Source: Paraclostridium ghonii (GTDB taxonomy: Bacteria; Bacillota; Clostridia; Peptostreptococcales; Peptostreptococcaceae). From it: DNA of 5,633 bases. Position numbers and translations under genes: made by a program. Every line of letters starts with the position of its first letter. The stretch's first letter is position 1. This document shows positions 1-5,633 of this stretch, piece after piece. Location: positions 1 through 5,633 of the forward strand of contig NZ_JAKEDR010000195.1 of NCBI RefSeq assembly GCF_023653455.1, written 5' to 3'. A model generated the notes under the pieces. That model made no database searches. It was not told the DNA's origin and worked only from the letters and a program-made list of their open reading frames with translations.

Positions 1-1434
1 TTTAAAACAACAGGAGACGCCGGGAAAATCATAGGCGAAATTGTAAAAGATCTTGGAGAGAAGTTTGGAATAACAGGACGTGCTGGAGAAATCATAGGTG
101 GTATTTTAGAGAAGGTTGCTGGAATGTTTGGCTTAACAACTGGTGCTGCCGCTACAGCTGGTGGTGCTGCCGCTACAGCTGGTGGTGCATTAGCTACTAC
201 TGGAGGTGCAGCTGCAACAACAAGTGGAGCATTAGGAGCTTTAGGAGGAGCGGCTGGTGCGCTAGGAAGCGTTTTAACAGGAGGATTAATATTTGCTTTA
301 GTTGGAGTAATAGCTAAAATCGGAGAAAATGAAACTGCGCTAGGATGGTTGCAAGATAAGTTTGGAGGTTTTGGAACTGTAATAGGTGGAGTATGTGAGT
401 TTATAGCAGGTATATGGAATCTAACAATAGATAACCTTATAAATGTTGGTAAGCTCGGATTTGATGTATTAGCTGCGTTAATAGATGGACCTGGAGGTGC
501 TACCGTTAAAGATGCTTTTGACAGATACACTAAAGGAGTAGATGAGATAAATAAAAAGGCTTGGGATAACATAACAATGACAACTACTAGAGAATTGTCA
601 CAACAAAAAAATAGCGTCGATAAGGAAACTGGAGAATCCGCTGAAAAAGCTAAAGCTAACACTGATAAAATGGCTAAAGGTATGGGTGATAATGCTAAAA
701 AAGGTACTCAAAATGTAAGCAAAGAAATGAAAAACACTTCTAAAGTTGTAATGGATGAAAGTGGAAAAATTCCAAAAGATGTTGAAAGTAATATGCAAAA
801 ATCAGTTCATGCTATGAAGCAAGCTGGTAGCGATATTTATAATGGAATGAATACAAGTTTTAGTAAACTTGCAAGTCAAGGTAAGCAGCATTTTAGCGAT
901 TTATTTAATGGTGTTACTCGCTCTACTTCAAAGATGGCAACTCAAGTTATAGCTGATTGGAATAGGATTAAAAGTGCTTTAAGTGGAACGATTACTGGTA
1001 ATGTTCAAATAAAAGTTCATGGTGTTCAAGCTGCTTTAAATCAGATTTCTAGTGTTAAAAATGCGGCTAATACTGCTAAGGTTAAAGATTTTAGTTCGAT
1101 GCCTGTTAGGGGTATGGGATTTATGGCTATGCAAGAAAACTTTACTAATGTTGCAAATACTAATATGTATGCACAGGCTTATGATATGATAAAAAGTAAT
1201 GATGTAGCTTCTTATGTAAGCTCACAAATACCAAATGCTATAAATCTAACTGTAGACGCTGACAATAAGAATAAAAAAGATAGTAAACCGCTAGAACAAA
1301 ATATAAATGTAGAAGTTAAAATAGATAAATTTGAAAATAAAACAAAAGAAAGTCCTAAGGAATTTGCAGATATGGTTGTAAATCAAGTGATTTATAAAAT
1401 AAAAAGAGAAAAATACGCTATAGGAGGTGCTTAG
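1..1434 (+). CDS. Phage tail tape-measure protein, C-terminal part (5' end outside window)
   Basis: Seen: the frame is open from base 1, without a stop, to the TAG at 1432-1434, giving 477 residues. The ATG at 124 is probably internal, because the reading continues upstream in the same style. Residues 5-46 are two copies of a 21-residue repeat and residues 48-89 are six 7-residue Gly/Ala repeats. A hydrophobic, membrane-like stretch lies at about 84-104, and a second Gly-rich hydrophobic stretch at about 121-165. Residues 195-330 are a Lys/Met-rich, probably coiled-coil region. The charged tail (433-477) ends in KREKYAIGGA. Family knowledge: tape-measure proteins are long, helical and repetitive, contain hydrophobic segments, set tail length and are released at infection. 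The gene lies directly before Dit, the standard position. The identification rests on composition and gene order rather than a catalytic motif. No peptidase or lysozyme motif was recognised in this part. Confidence 0.85.
   Translation, partial: FKTTGDAGKIIGEIVKDLGEKFGITGRAGEIIGGILEKVAGMFGLTTGAAATAGGAAATAGGALATTGGAAATTSGALGALGGAAGALGSVLTGGLIFALVGVIAKIGENETALGWLQDKFGGFGTVIGGVCEFIAGIWNLTIDNLINVGKLGFDVLAALIDGPGGATVKDAFDRYTKGVDEINKKAWDNITMTTTRELSQQKNSVDKETGESAEKAKANTDKMAKGMGDNAKKGTQNVSKEMKNTSKVVMDESGKIPKDVESNMQKSVHAMKQAGSDIYNGMNTSFSKLASQGKQHFSDLFNGVTRSTSKMATQVIADWNRIKSALSGTITGNVQIKVHGVQAALNQISSVKNAANTAKVKDFSSMPVRGMGFMAMQENFTNVANTNMYAQAYDMIKSNDVASYVSSQIPNAINLTVDADNKNKKDSKPLEQNINVEVKIDKFENKTKESPKEFADMVVNQVIYKIKREKYAIGGA
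13..138 (+). repeat. Two tandem 63-bp degenerate repeats in the tape-measure gene
   Basis: Bases 13-75 and 76-138 encode two adjacent 21-residue units that both fit G-x-A-G-x-I-I-G-x-I, with F-G-(I/L)-T at the end. Ten of 21 residues are identical by eye. The DNA copies share blocks such as AAATCATAGG but have diverged elsewhere, so the duplication is old or kept by selection on the protein. More copies may lie upstream of the window. Each unit looks like an amphipathic helix with a Gly break, a plausible building block for a tape-measure rod. Confidence 0.75.
142..267 (+). repeat. Six in-frame 21-bp repeats encoding Gly/Ala heptads
   Basis: Six consecutive 21-base units start at 142, 163, 184, 205, 226 and 247. 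They encode GAAATAG, GAAATAG, GALATTG, GAAATTS, GALGALG and GAAGALG. The first two units are identical at the DNA level; the rest have diverged but keep the G-A start and the length. The array is in frame with the tape-measure gene and runs straight into the hydrophobic segment from residue 90. Identical neighbouring units point to expansion by slippage or unequal recombination. Confidence 0.9.
1422..1429 (+). promoter_or_regulatory. Ribosome binding site for the Dit gene
   Basis: AGGAGGTG lies inside the last codons of the tape-measure gene. Nine bases separate AGGAGG from the GTG at 1437. It decides the start: no ATG exists nearby in this frame, and the TTG at 1435 is in another frame. Bases 1425-1431 are also exactly complementary to 1494-1500 inside the gene. 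Confidence 0.85.
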
Positions 1435-1436
1435 TT

Positions 1437-1847
1437 GTGCGATGGTATAAAGATATAACTGAATTAGATAGTTTTATATACGGTGCTACCTCTAGCACCT
1501 TTTTTAATTTTGTTTATGAAGCTGATAATTTAAAGCCTTTTGAAAGAGATTTTGAACTTTATGAAGTTATGGGAAGAGATGATGAGCTATTAATTGATAA
1601 TAGACGAAGAAAAAATAAAATTATTGAGGTAAAAGGTTATCTTGTTTGCAATGAAATTGATTCTAAAGTGATTTCTAAAAGTTTTAATGAGTGGCTTGTT
1701 GGTGAAGTTAAGTATAAGCCTTTAAAGTTTAGCAACGACTTAACTGAATATGAGGCTATTGTAATTGGTGGAATTGATATGAAAGAAAGAATTGAAGGTA
1801 TATTTGATGTTAGCTTTAAATTTAGTTGTAAGGAGGTGGTTAAGTGA
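1437..1847 (+). CDS. dit: Distal tail protein (Dit), short form
   Basis: A 136-residue protein starting with GTG two bases after the tape-measure stop. Family features seen: residues around 38-68 read DFELYEVMGRDDELLIDN, then an Arg/Lys cluster, then IIEVKGYL. This is the Dit/Sipho_tail pattern of a 'GRDG..L.DN.R..N..I.I.G' segment followed by a beta strand. The position between tape measure and Tal agrees. Role, from the family: Dit forms a hexameric ring joining tail tube, Tal and peripheral baseplate proteins. Known Dits such as those of SPP1 and TP901-1 are about 250 residues, with an N-terminal ring domain and a C-terminal galectin-like domain. Here only enough sequence for the ring domain is present. 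The end is a clean TGA overlapping the Tal start, so I see no sign of a frameshift. The gene contains a terminator-like hairpin at 1482-1505. Confidence 0.8.
   Translation: MRWYKDITELDSFIYGATSSTFFNFVYEADNLKPFERDFELYEVMGRDDELLIDNRRRKNKIIEVKGYLVCNEIDSKVISKSFNEWLVGEVKYKPLKFSNDLTEYEAIVIGGIDMKERIEGIFDVSFKFSCKEVVK
1482..1505 (+). terminator. Terminator-like hairpin with T-tract inside the Dit gene
   Basis: A perfect 7-bp inverted repeat, GGTGCTA (1482-1488) and TAGCACC (1493-1499), encloses a 4-base CCTC loop and is followed at once by six T residues (1500-1505). This is the form of an intrinsic, Rho-independent terminator on the + strand. It begins 45 bases after the Dit start codon, so it lies within translated sequence encoding GATSSTFF. 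Ribosomes would normally cover it, so any termination should depend on how well Dit is translated. It could be a chance result of codon choice; activity is an inference. Confidence 0.45.
1830..1838 (+). promoter_or_regulatory. Ribosome binding site for the Tal gene
   Basis: AAGGAGGTG lies within the last codons of Dit, with 7 bases between AGGAGG and the GTG at 1844. It fixes the GTG as the Tal start; the stop of Dit (TGA) overlaps this start in GTGA, so the two genes are probably translationally coupled. Confidence 0.85.
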
Positions 1848-4800
1848 TACCTATATTATATGATAAGAGTGGTTTAAATAAACTTGGAGAACTGCACGAT
1901 ATTATAATAGGTGGAGATTCTTGCGTAGAAGAAGAAAGAAATGGGCTATTTGAACTTTCTTTTGATTATCCTAACAATTATCCACTTTCTGACCAGCTAA
2001 TTGAAGAAAACATGATAGAGGTTAAGCCAAATGATGAACAAGGCTTACAAAAATTTAGGATATATGACACTAAATGCCTTATGAAAAATATTATAACAGT
2101 ATTGGCTAGACATGAAAGTTTTGATTTGGCTAATGACCATGTTGAAAATATAAATTTAGAAAATGCAAGCTGTGAATATGCTTTAAATACTTTATTTAGA
2201 AACTCACACTTTTCAAGGAATTATAAAGGATATTCAGATATAATTAACGCTCAAAATTATAATATAGACAATGTAAATATATTAAATGCTATAGCTGGTA
2301 AAGAAGGAAGTATAATAGATACTTACGGTACTGGTGCTGAAATACTTAGAGATGCAACGAATATTCATGTACTTAATAAAAGAGGACATGACAATGATGT
2401 TATTATTGAGTTTGGGAAGAATTTAACTGACTTTGTACTTGAAAGAGATTTAACGAATTTAGAGACTAGAGTTGGTGGATTTGCTAAATATACAAATGCA
2501 GACAATAAAGAAGTAATAGTTAAAAGTAACTGGATAGATAGTCCTTACATAAATAACTTTTCGCATCCATATATAAGTATTGAAGGAAGAAGAGATTATT
2601 CAGATAAACTCAAAGATGGCGAGATACCTACAGTTGAAAAGCTTAATAAACTATGTGTTGATGAGTTTTTAATTAATAAAAGAGATATCCCAAAATCAAA
2701 CTACACTATAAAATTTATACCTCTTAGTAAATGCATAGGTTATGAAGGACTACAAGACAAAGTAAGTTTATGTGATACAGTTAGGATAATTGATAAGAGG
2801 TTTAATGCAGACACTAAAGCTAAAGTAATTAGATATAAATATAACTTCATAAAAGAGCGATATGAAAGCATGGAATTAGGAGAACCTCGAACAACATTAG
2901 GGGATATAATAACCTCTAGCGATGGAAAAGACGGCAAGGATGGACTTAACGGTAAAAATGGCGAAAAAGGTGATAAGGGAGATAGGGGACAAGATGGAAA
3001 AGTTGAGAATATGCCAGACACTCTCCCTAATACTCCTACACTAGAATCGAAAGTTTATGGTATGGGTTCGGTTGAACTTAGTTGGACATTTGAAAACAAA
3101 CTTTATTACAACTATGAATTATATGCTAGTAAACAAAAAGATTTTAAACCTAACTCATTTGATTTAATACACGCTGGTCAATCTAGTTCATTTTTATTTA
3201 ATGCAAAACCTTCTGAAACTTGGTATTTCAAAGTATGTGCTGTGAATAGCCATCAAAGACGTAATCCTTTTTCTAACCAAGTAGAAGCAAAACTTCCTAA
3301 AGTTGAAGATATGAATAACTATTTTTCTCAAATGGCAATTGGAAAAGCCGTAGCACAGTCAATTACGGCTGATTACATGGAAGCAGGTATTATAAAAGGT
3401 CATTGGATAGATGCTAAAAATTTATCTGTTACAGATGGAAACGGAAAAAGGACATTGGACATAGATAGTTTTGGGCGTATAACTATGATGCCTACTAAAT
3501 TTAAAGTGCTTGTAGATGGCAAAGAAGAAGATATAGTCACTAATACAAAATTTGAAGTGAATAACGAGCAAATTTTAATAAAAGTTAGTAATACCGCAAA
3601 GGCAAACGAACTTGAAAACTCAATGTTTTCAGAATACGGCAGAATATGGAATATTAGCAATATTAATAAATGTTGGTATGAATTTGCTGATTGGTATGGG
3701 GGTATCGCAGATTTTACAAGTGCTATAAGACTTATAGATTGCACTAATGATTCTGTTTATGCAAATCAAAAAGTATACCCTAAAAACCCTAAAATGGCTA
3801 AGTTTTCAATTAGTGGATATGCTCATTATTTTAATGTTTATAACACTATAGGAAATGGTTATCCAATGTGTCATTGGTATTGCGATGTAAAGTATAGGAA
3901 TGGCGAAAGCTCTTATCACAACTACGATGTTAGAGATTATGCTGGTAATGACCAATGGACAAAGCATCAATGGACTATTAATACACTAGTTGGGGTGCAT
4001 GGAGCAATTGATTATATAGACTTTTATGTTTACAAGCGTAATACAACAGGAGATTTTAGAACTTCAAAACTTTATATGCATGAAGGAGATGAAGAATTAG
4101 CTTGGAAACCCTCGGGCGAAATATATTCAAATAACGTACTAATTGATGGCGAAGGAATGCAAATAGTACATGACAATGGTAGTAAATCAGTATTTAATCA
4201 TGAATCTATAAAATTTTTAAGTTCAAAAGGTGCCACAACATTAAAGGTTAAAGATGGAGGGTTAAATTTTTACACATACGGAAGGAATCCTGAGATGGTA
4301 GGTTTTATAAAGTCATCCGTTCTTGGTGACACCGATTGGAATGGAGCAACCCTTTCAACTTATGGATGTGGAGATTATGTGTCTATTGGTACAAGTGATT
4401 CCTTCGATGAAAATAGCTGGAAGTCTAATACAAATATAATGATCACACCTCATGGTTACATCGATGGTTTTCCTGCTGCTGGGACTTATTTTATGAATAA
4501 AGAAACATATTTTAAGACTAAAGCCAATTTTAAAGATGTAGTAGAATTTTCATCTACCTTGTATTTTAATAGTGGATCTAATTATCCTCATATGATTTAT
4601 AACTCAACGAATAATAACTTTTGCATAATGGGTGATAACTGCCTAACACTTGGGATTAGATACGGAAATAATAGTAAGACGGCTCTTGAAATAGTAGAGG
4701 ATGAATCTCAATTAAATAAAGCTTATAGCAATTTTTGGACTAATCTAAATATGCACGGACATAGGATAGAAAATGTCAATCTCCCAAGAACTTTATCAGC

Positions 4801-5206
4801 ACAAAGTTTTGCTCTTAAAGCTAATACTAAAGATATAAACGAATCTTATGCAACTACAAGCATGACAGATGGCGAGATACGCCATACAGAAAGAAAAACG
4901 CAAATAATATCTAATAAAACTCTAATTGTAGAGTTGCCACAAATATTTGCTGAAAACATAGAAAATGACTATCATGTAAATATTTCCAAAATGAGTTGGG
5001 GTGATTATAAGATAGTAGACAAAAACCCCTACTATTTTAAAATAGAAACAAATGTAGACAATTTTGCATTTACATATGAAGTAGTTGCAAAACAAATAGA
5101 AAAACCTAGTGGATATGCAATTATAGCAAACTCACAGTACAGGATGATGCAAGAGTATAATGAAAATAAAAATCCGGAGCAAATAAAAACCATAATAGAA
5201 GTTTAA
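1844..5206 (+). CDS. tal: Tail-associated hub/fibre protein (Tal; prophage endopeptidase-tail family), with collagen-like and carbohydrate-binding-like regions
   Basis: A 1120-residue protein starting with GTG; its first residues, MIPILYDKSG, are typical of the family. Residues 1-355 match the phage minor structural protein / Prophage_tail N-terminus: 'EERNGLFELSFDYP', 'GKEGSIIDTYG', 'GKNLTDFVLERDLTN', and the closing 'TLGDIITSS'. Then come nine Gly-X-Y triplets (361-387), a fibronectin III-like domain (about 391-485), a helix and 'AGIIKGHWIDAKNL' linker (486-550), a jelly-roll carbohydrate-binding-like domain (about 586-757, ending KLYMHEGDEELAWKPS), beta-rich fibre (760-980) and a C-terminal beta domain (about 1015-1085). 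Family knowledge: Tal trimers plug the tail tube under Dit and often carry host-binding or wall-degrading parts. I see no NlpC/P60, M23 or lysozyme motif, so peptidase activity is not supported despite the family name. Domain limits are by eye. The C-terminal fibre is the likely host-range determinant. Confidence 0.88.
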   Translation: MIPILYDKSGLNKLGELHDIIIGGDSCVEEERNGLFELSFDYPNNYPLSDQLIEENMIEVKPNDEQGLQKFRIYDTKCLMKNIITVLARHESFDLANDHVENINLENASCEYALNTLFRNSHFSRNYKGYSDIINAQNYNIDNVNILNAIAGKEGSIIDTYGTGAEILRDATNIHVLNKRGHDNDVIIEFGKNLTDFVLERDLTNLETRVGGFAKYTNADNKEVIVKSNWIDSPYINNFSHPYISIEGRRDYSDKLKDGEIPTVEKLNKLCVDEFLINKRDIPKSNYTIKFIPLSKCIGYEGLQDKVSLCDTVRIIDKRFNADTKAKVIRYKYNFIKERYESMELGEPRTTLGDIITSSDGKDGKDGLNGKNGEKGDKGDRGQDGKVENMPDTLPNTPTLESKVYGMGSVELSWTFENKLYYNYELYASKQKDFKPNSFDLIHAGQSSSFLFNAKPSETWYFKVCAVNSHQRRNPFSNQVEAKLPKVEDMNNYFSQMAIGKAVAQSITADYMEAGIIKGHWIDAKNLSVTDGNGKRTLDIDSFGRITMMPTKFKVLVDGKEEDIVTNTKFEVNNEQILIKVSNTAKANELENSMFSEYGRIWNISNINKCWYEFADWYGGIADFTSAIRLIDCTNDSVYANQKVYPKNPKMAKFSISGYAHYFNVYNTIGNGYPMCHWYCDVKYRNGESSYHNYDVRDYAGNDQWTKHQWTINTLVGVHGAIDYIDFYVYKRNTTGDFRTSKLYMHEGDEELAWKPSGEIYSNNVLIDGEGMQIVHDNGSKSVFNHESIKFLSSKGATTLKVKDGGLNFYTYGRNPEMVGFIKSSVLGDTDWNGATLSTYGCGDYVSIGTSDSFDENSWKSNTNIMITPHGYIDGFPAAGTYFMNKETYFKTKANFKDVVEFSSTLYFNSGSNYPHMIYNSTNNNFCIMGDNCLTLGIRYGNNSKTALEIVEDESQLNKAYSNFWTNLNMHGHRIENVNLPRTLSAQSFALKANTKDINESYATTSMTDGEIRHTERKTQIISNKTLIVELPQIFAENIENDYHVNISKMSWGDYKIVDKNPYYFKIETNVDNFAFTYEVVAKQIEKPSGYAIIANSQYRMMQEYNENKNPEQIKTIIEV
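2924..3004 (+). repeat. Collagen-like Gly-X-Y segment of Tal
   Basis: Nine uninterrupted triplets, residues 361-387: GKD GKD GLN GKN GEK GDK GDR GQD GKV. The X and Y positions are mostly charged (Lys, Asp, Glu, Arg), as in bacterial and phage collagen-like stalks that lack hydroxyproline. The Gly codons vary (GGA, GGC, GGT), so this is not a recent DNA expansion. It sits exactly between the hub domain and the fibronectin III-like domain and probably forms a short trimeric stalk. Confidence 0.9.
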
Positions 5207-5211
5207 GGGGG
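5205..5211 (+). promoter_or_regulatory. Ribosome binding site for the BppU-like gene
   Basis: AAGGGGG overlaps the Tal stop codon and lies 5 bases before the ATG at 5217. It supports this ATG as the start of the last, right-truncated gene. Confidence 0.75.
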
Positions 5212-5216
5212 ACAAT

Positions 5217-5633
5217 ATGTTTGCAATAGACTTTACAAAACCTTGGTTATATAAAGATATAGTATATTTTAATCAAGGTGATTTAAGTACAAATAATACA
5301 TTTAGATGCAAAGTCATTACAGGAGGTTTAGACGACTTGACAGACTGTGATGTCGTTTGTACTTTCAAGACTAACAATTCAAAAGAAATAAGCCAAGCAG
5401 GAAGGGTTGTTGATGGTAAAGGATTAATAATAGATATAGTATTTCCATCTAATGCCCTTGCATTAGGTGTAAATGAGTTGGAAATATTAATTAATAGTAC
5501 TGAAGATGGTGTTGCCCAATCTCCTGCAATTAAATATGAAATATGGAAAGGAATAACAACAGGCAACGGAATACAAGGCGAGAGCAATTATCCTATATTA
5601 ATACAACTTATAAATACTACAAACGAAGCTTTA
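5217..5633 (+). CDS. BppU-family baseplate upper protein, N-terminal part (3' end outside window)
   Basis: The frame is open from the ATG at 5217 to the window edge, giving 139 residues with no stop. It starts 10 bases after the Tal stop, behind its own ribosome binding site. Seen: 'DIVYFNQGDLSTNNTFRCKV' early on, then alternating beta-type sequence, then 'YEIWKGITTGNGIQGESN' and 'YPILIQLINTTNEAL'. The early Q-G-D segment and the late 'NYPILIQLI' helix are typical of the BppU N-terminal (DUF2479) family. Family knowledge: in TP901-1-like phages BppU binds the Dit ring through this domain and carries the receptor-binding protein at its other end; in other phages the domain heads a longer fibre. 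Which applies here depends on the missing 3' part. Location directly after Tal supports the call. Confidence 0.75.
   Translation, partial: MFAIDFTKPWLYKDIVYFNQGDLSTNNTFRCKVITGGLDDLTDCDVVCTFKTNNSKEISQAGRVVDGKGLIIDIVFPSNALALGVNELEILINSTEDGVAQSPAIKYEIWKGITTGNGIQGESNYPILIQLINTTNEAL

Noticed and set aside
124..126. ATG as a true start of the tape-measure gene
   Set aside because: The same frame is open to base 1, the upstream residues form a repeat unit with those around 124, and no ribosome binding site of the AGGAGG type precedes it.
598..798. Minus-strand open frame of 66 residues
   Set aside because: It is the antisense of the Lys/Met-rich coding sequence of the tape measure, has a low-complexity Phe/Ser/Ile composition, and no convincing ribosome binding site; a shadow.
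1844..2908. Active endopeptidase in the N-terminus of Tal
   Set aside because: The family name suggests it, but I see no recognised catalytic motif, and many members are structural only.
2974..2996. Purine-rich AGGGAG/AGGGG sequence followed by ATG (2994), as an internal translation start
   Set aside because: The sequence is explained by the Gly-X-Y codons; the ATG is out of frame with Tal and reaches a stop after about 16 codons.
2740..3021. Minus-strand open frame of 93 residues rich in Pro and Ser
   Set aside because: The Pro/Ser pattern is the reverse reading of the Gly-X-Y codons of Tal; no family resemblance.
3400..3744. Minus-strand open frame of 114 residues
   Set aside because: Lies entirely opposite the well-supported Tal gene and resembles nothing known; antisense shadow.
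2626..4882. A 13-base direct repeat, GATGGCGAGATAC, near 2626 and near 4869
   Set aside because: It encodes the short common peptide DGEI in unrelated domains, with no flanking similarity; coincidence.
5273..5587. Minus-strand open frame of 104 residues at the right end
   Set aside because: Opposite the BppU-like gene, which has the proper ribosome binding site, spacing and family features.

Overview
This window looks like part of the tail-tip (baseplate) module of a siphovirus-type phage or prophage from a low-GC Firmicute. A clostridial or related anaerobic host is the best guess. Grounds are the AT-rich coding with AGA/ATA/TTA-type codons, strong AGGAGG ribosome binding sites, and the classic gene order tape measure, Dit, Tal, BppU. 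No integrase, attachment site, replication gene or host gene is present, so prophage and free phage cannot be told apart.

Layout: all genes are on the + strand and tightly packed. Positions 1-1434 are the 3' part of a tape-measure gene, open at the left edge. It contains two nested tandem-repeat systems (13-138 and 142-267) leading into a membrane-like hydrophobic segment. Positions 1437-1847 encode an unusually short Dit (distal tail) protein. Positions 1844-5206 encode an 1120-residue Tal/tail-spike protein, overlapping Dit by 4 bases. It is built from a tail-hub N-terminus, a collagen-like stalk, a fibronectin III-like domain, helical and beta linkers, a carbohydrate-binding-like jelly roll, a fibre region and a C-terminal beta domain. 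Positions 5217-5633 are the 5' end of a BppU-type baseplate upper protein, running off the right edge. No intergenic stretch exceeds about 10 bases, and no promoter, tRNA, CRISPR or insertion sequence was seen.

Working together: the tape measure sets tail length and is ejected at infection. Dit forms the ring at the end of the tail tube, Tal closes the tube and projects a fibre towards the host, and BppU normally holds receptor-binding proteins around the ring. So the phage appears to carry two adhesion devices, the Tal fibre and a BppU-based organelle.

The module is mostly ordinary. The most unexpected item is a hairpin plus T-tract with the form of an intrinsic terminator, 45 bases inside the Dit gene (1482-1505). 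Its distal arm could alternatively pair with the Dit ribosome binding site. The short Dit and the 7-residue repeats in the tape measure are next in interest.
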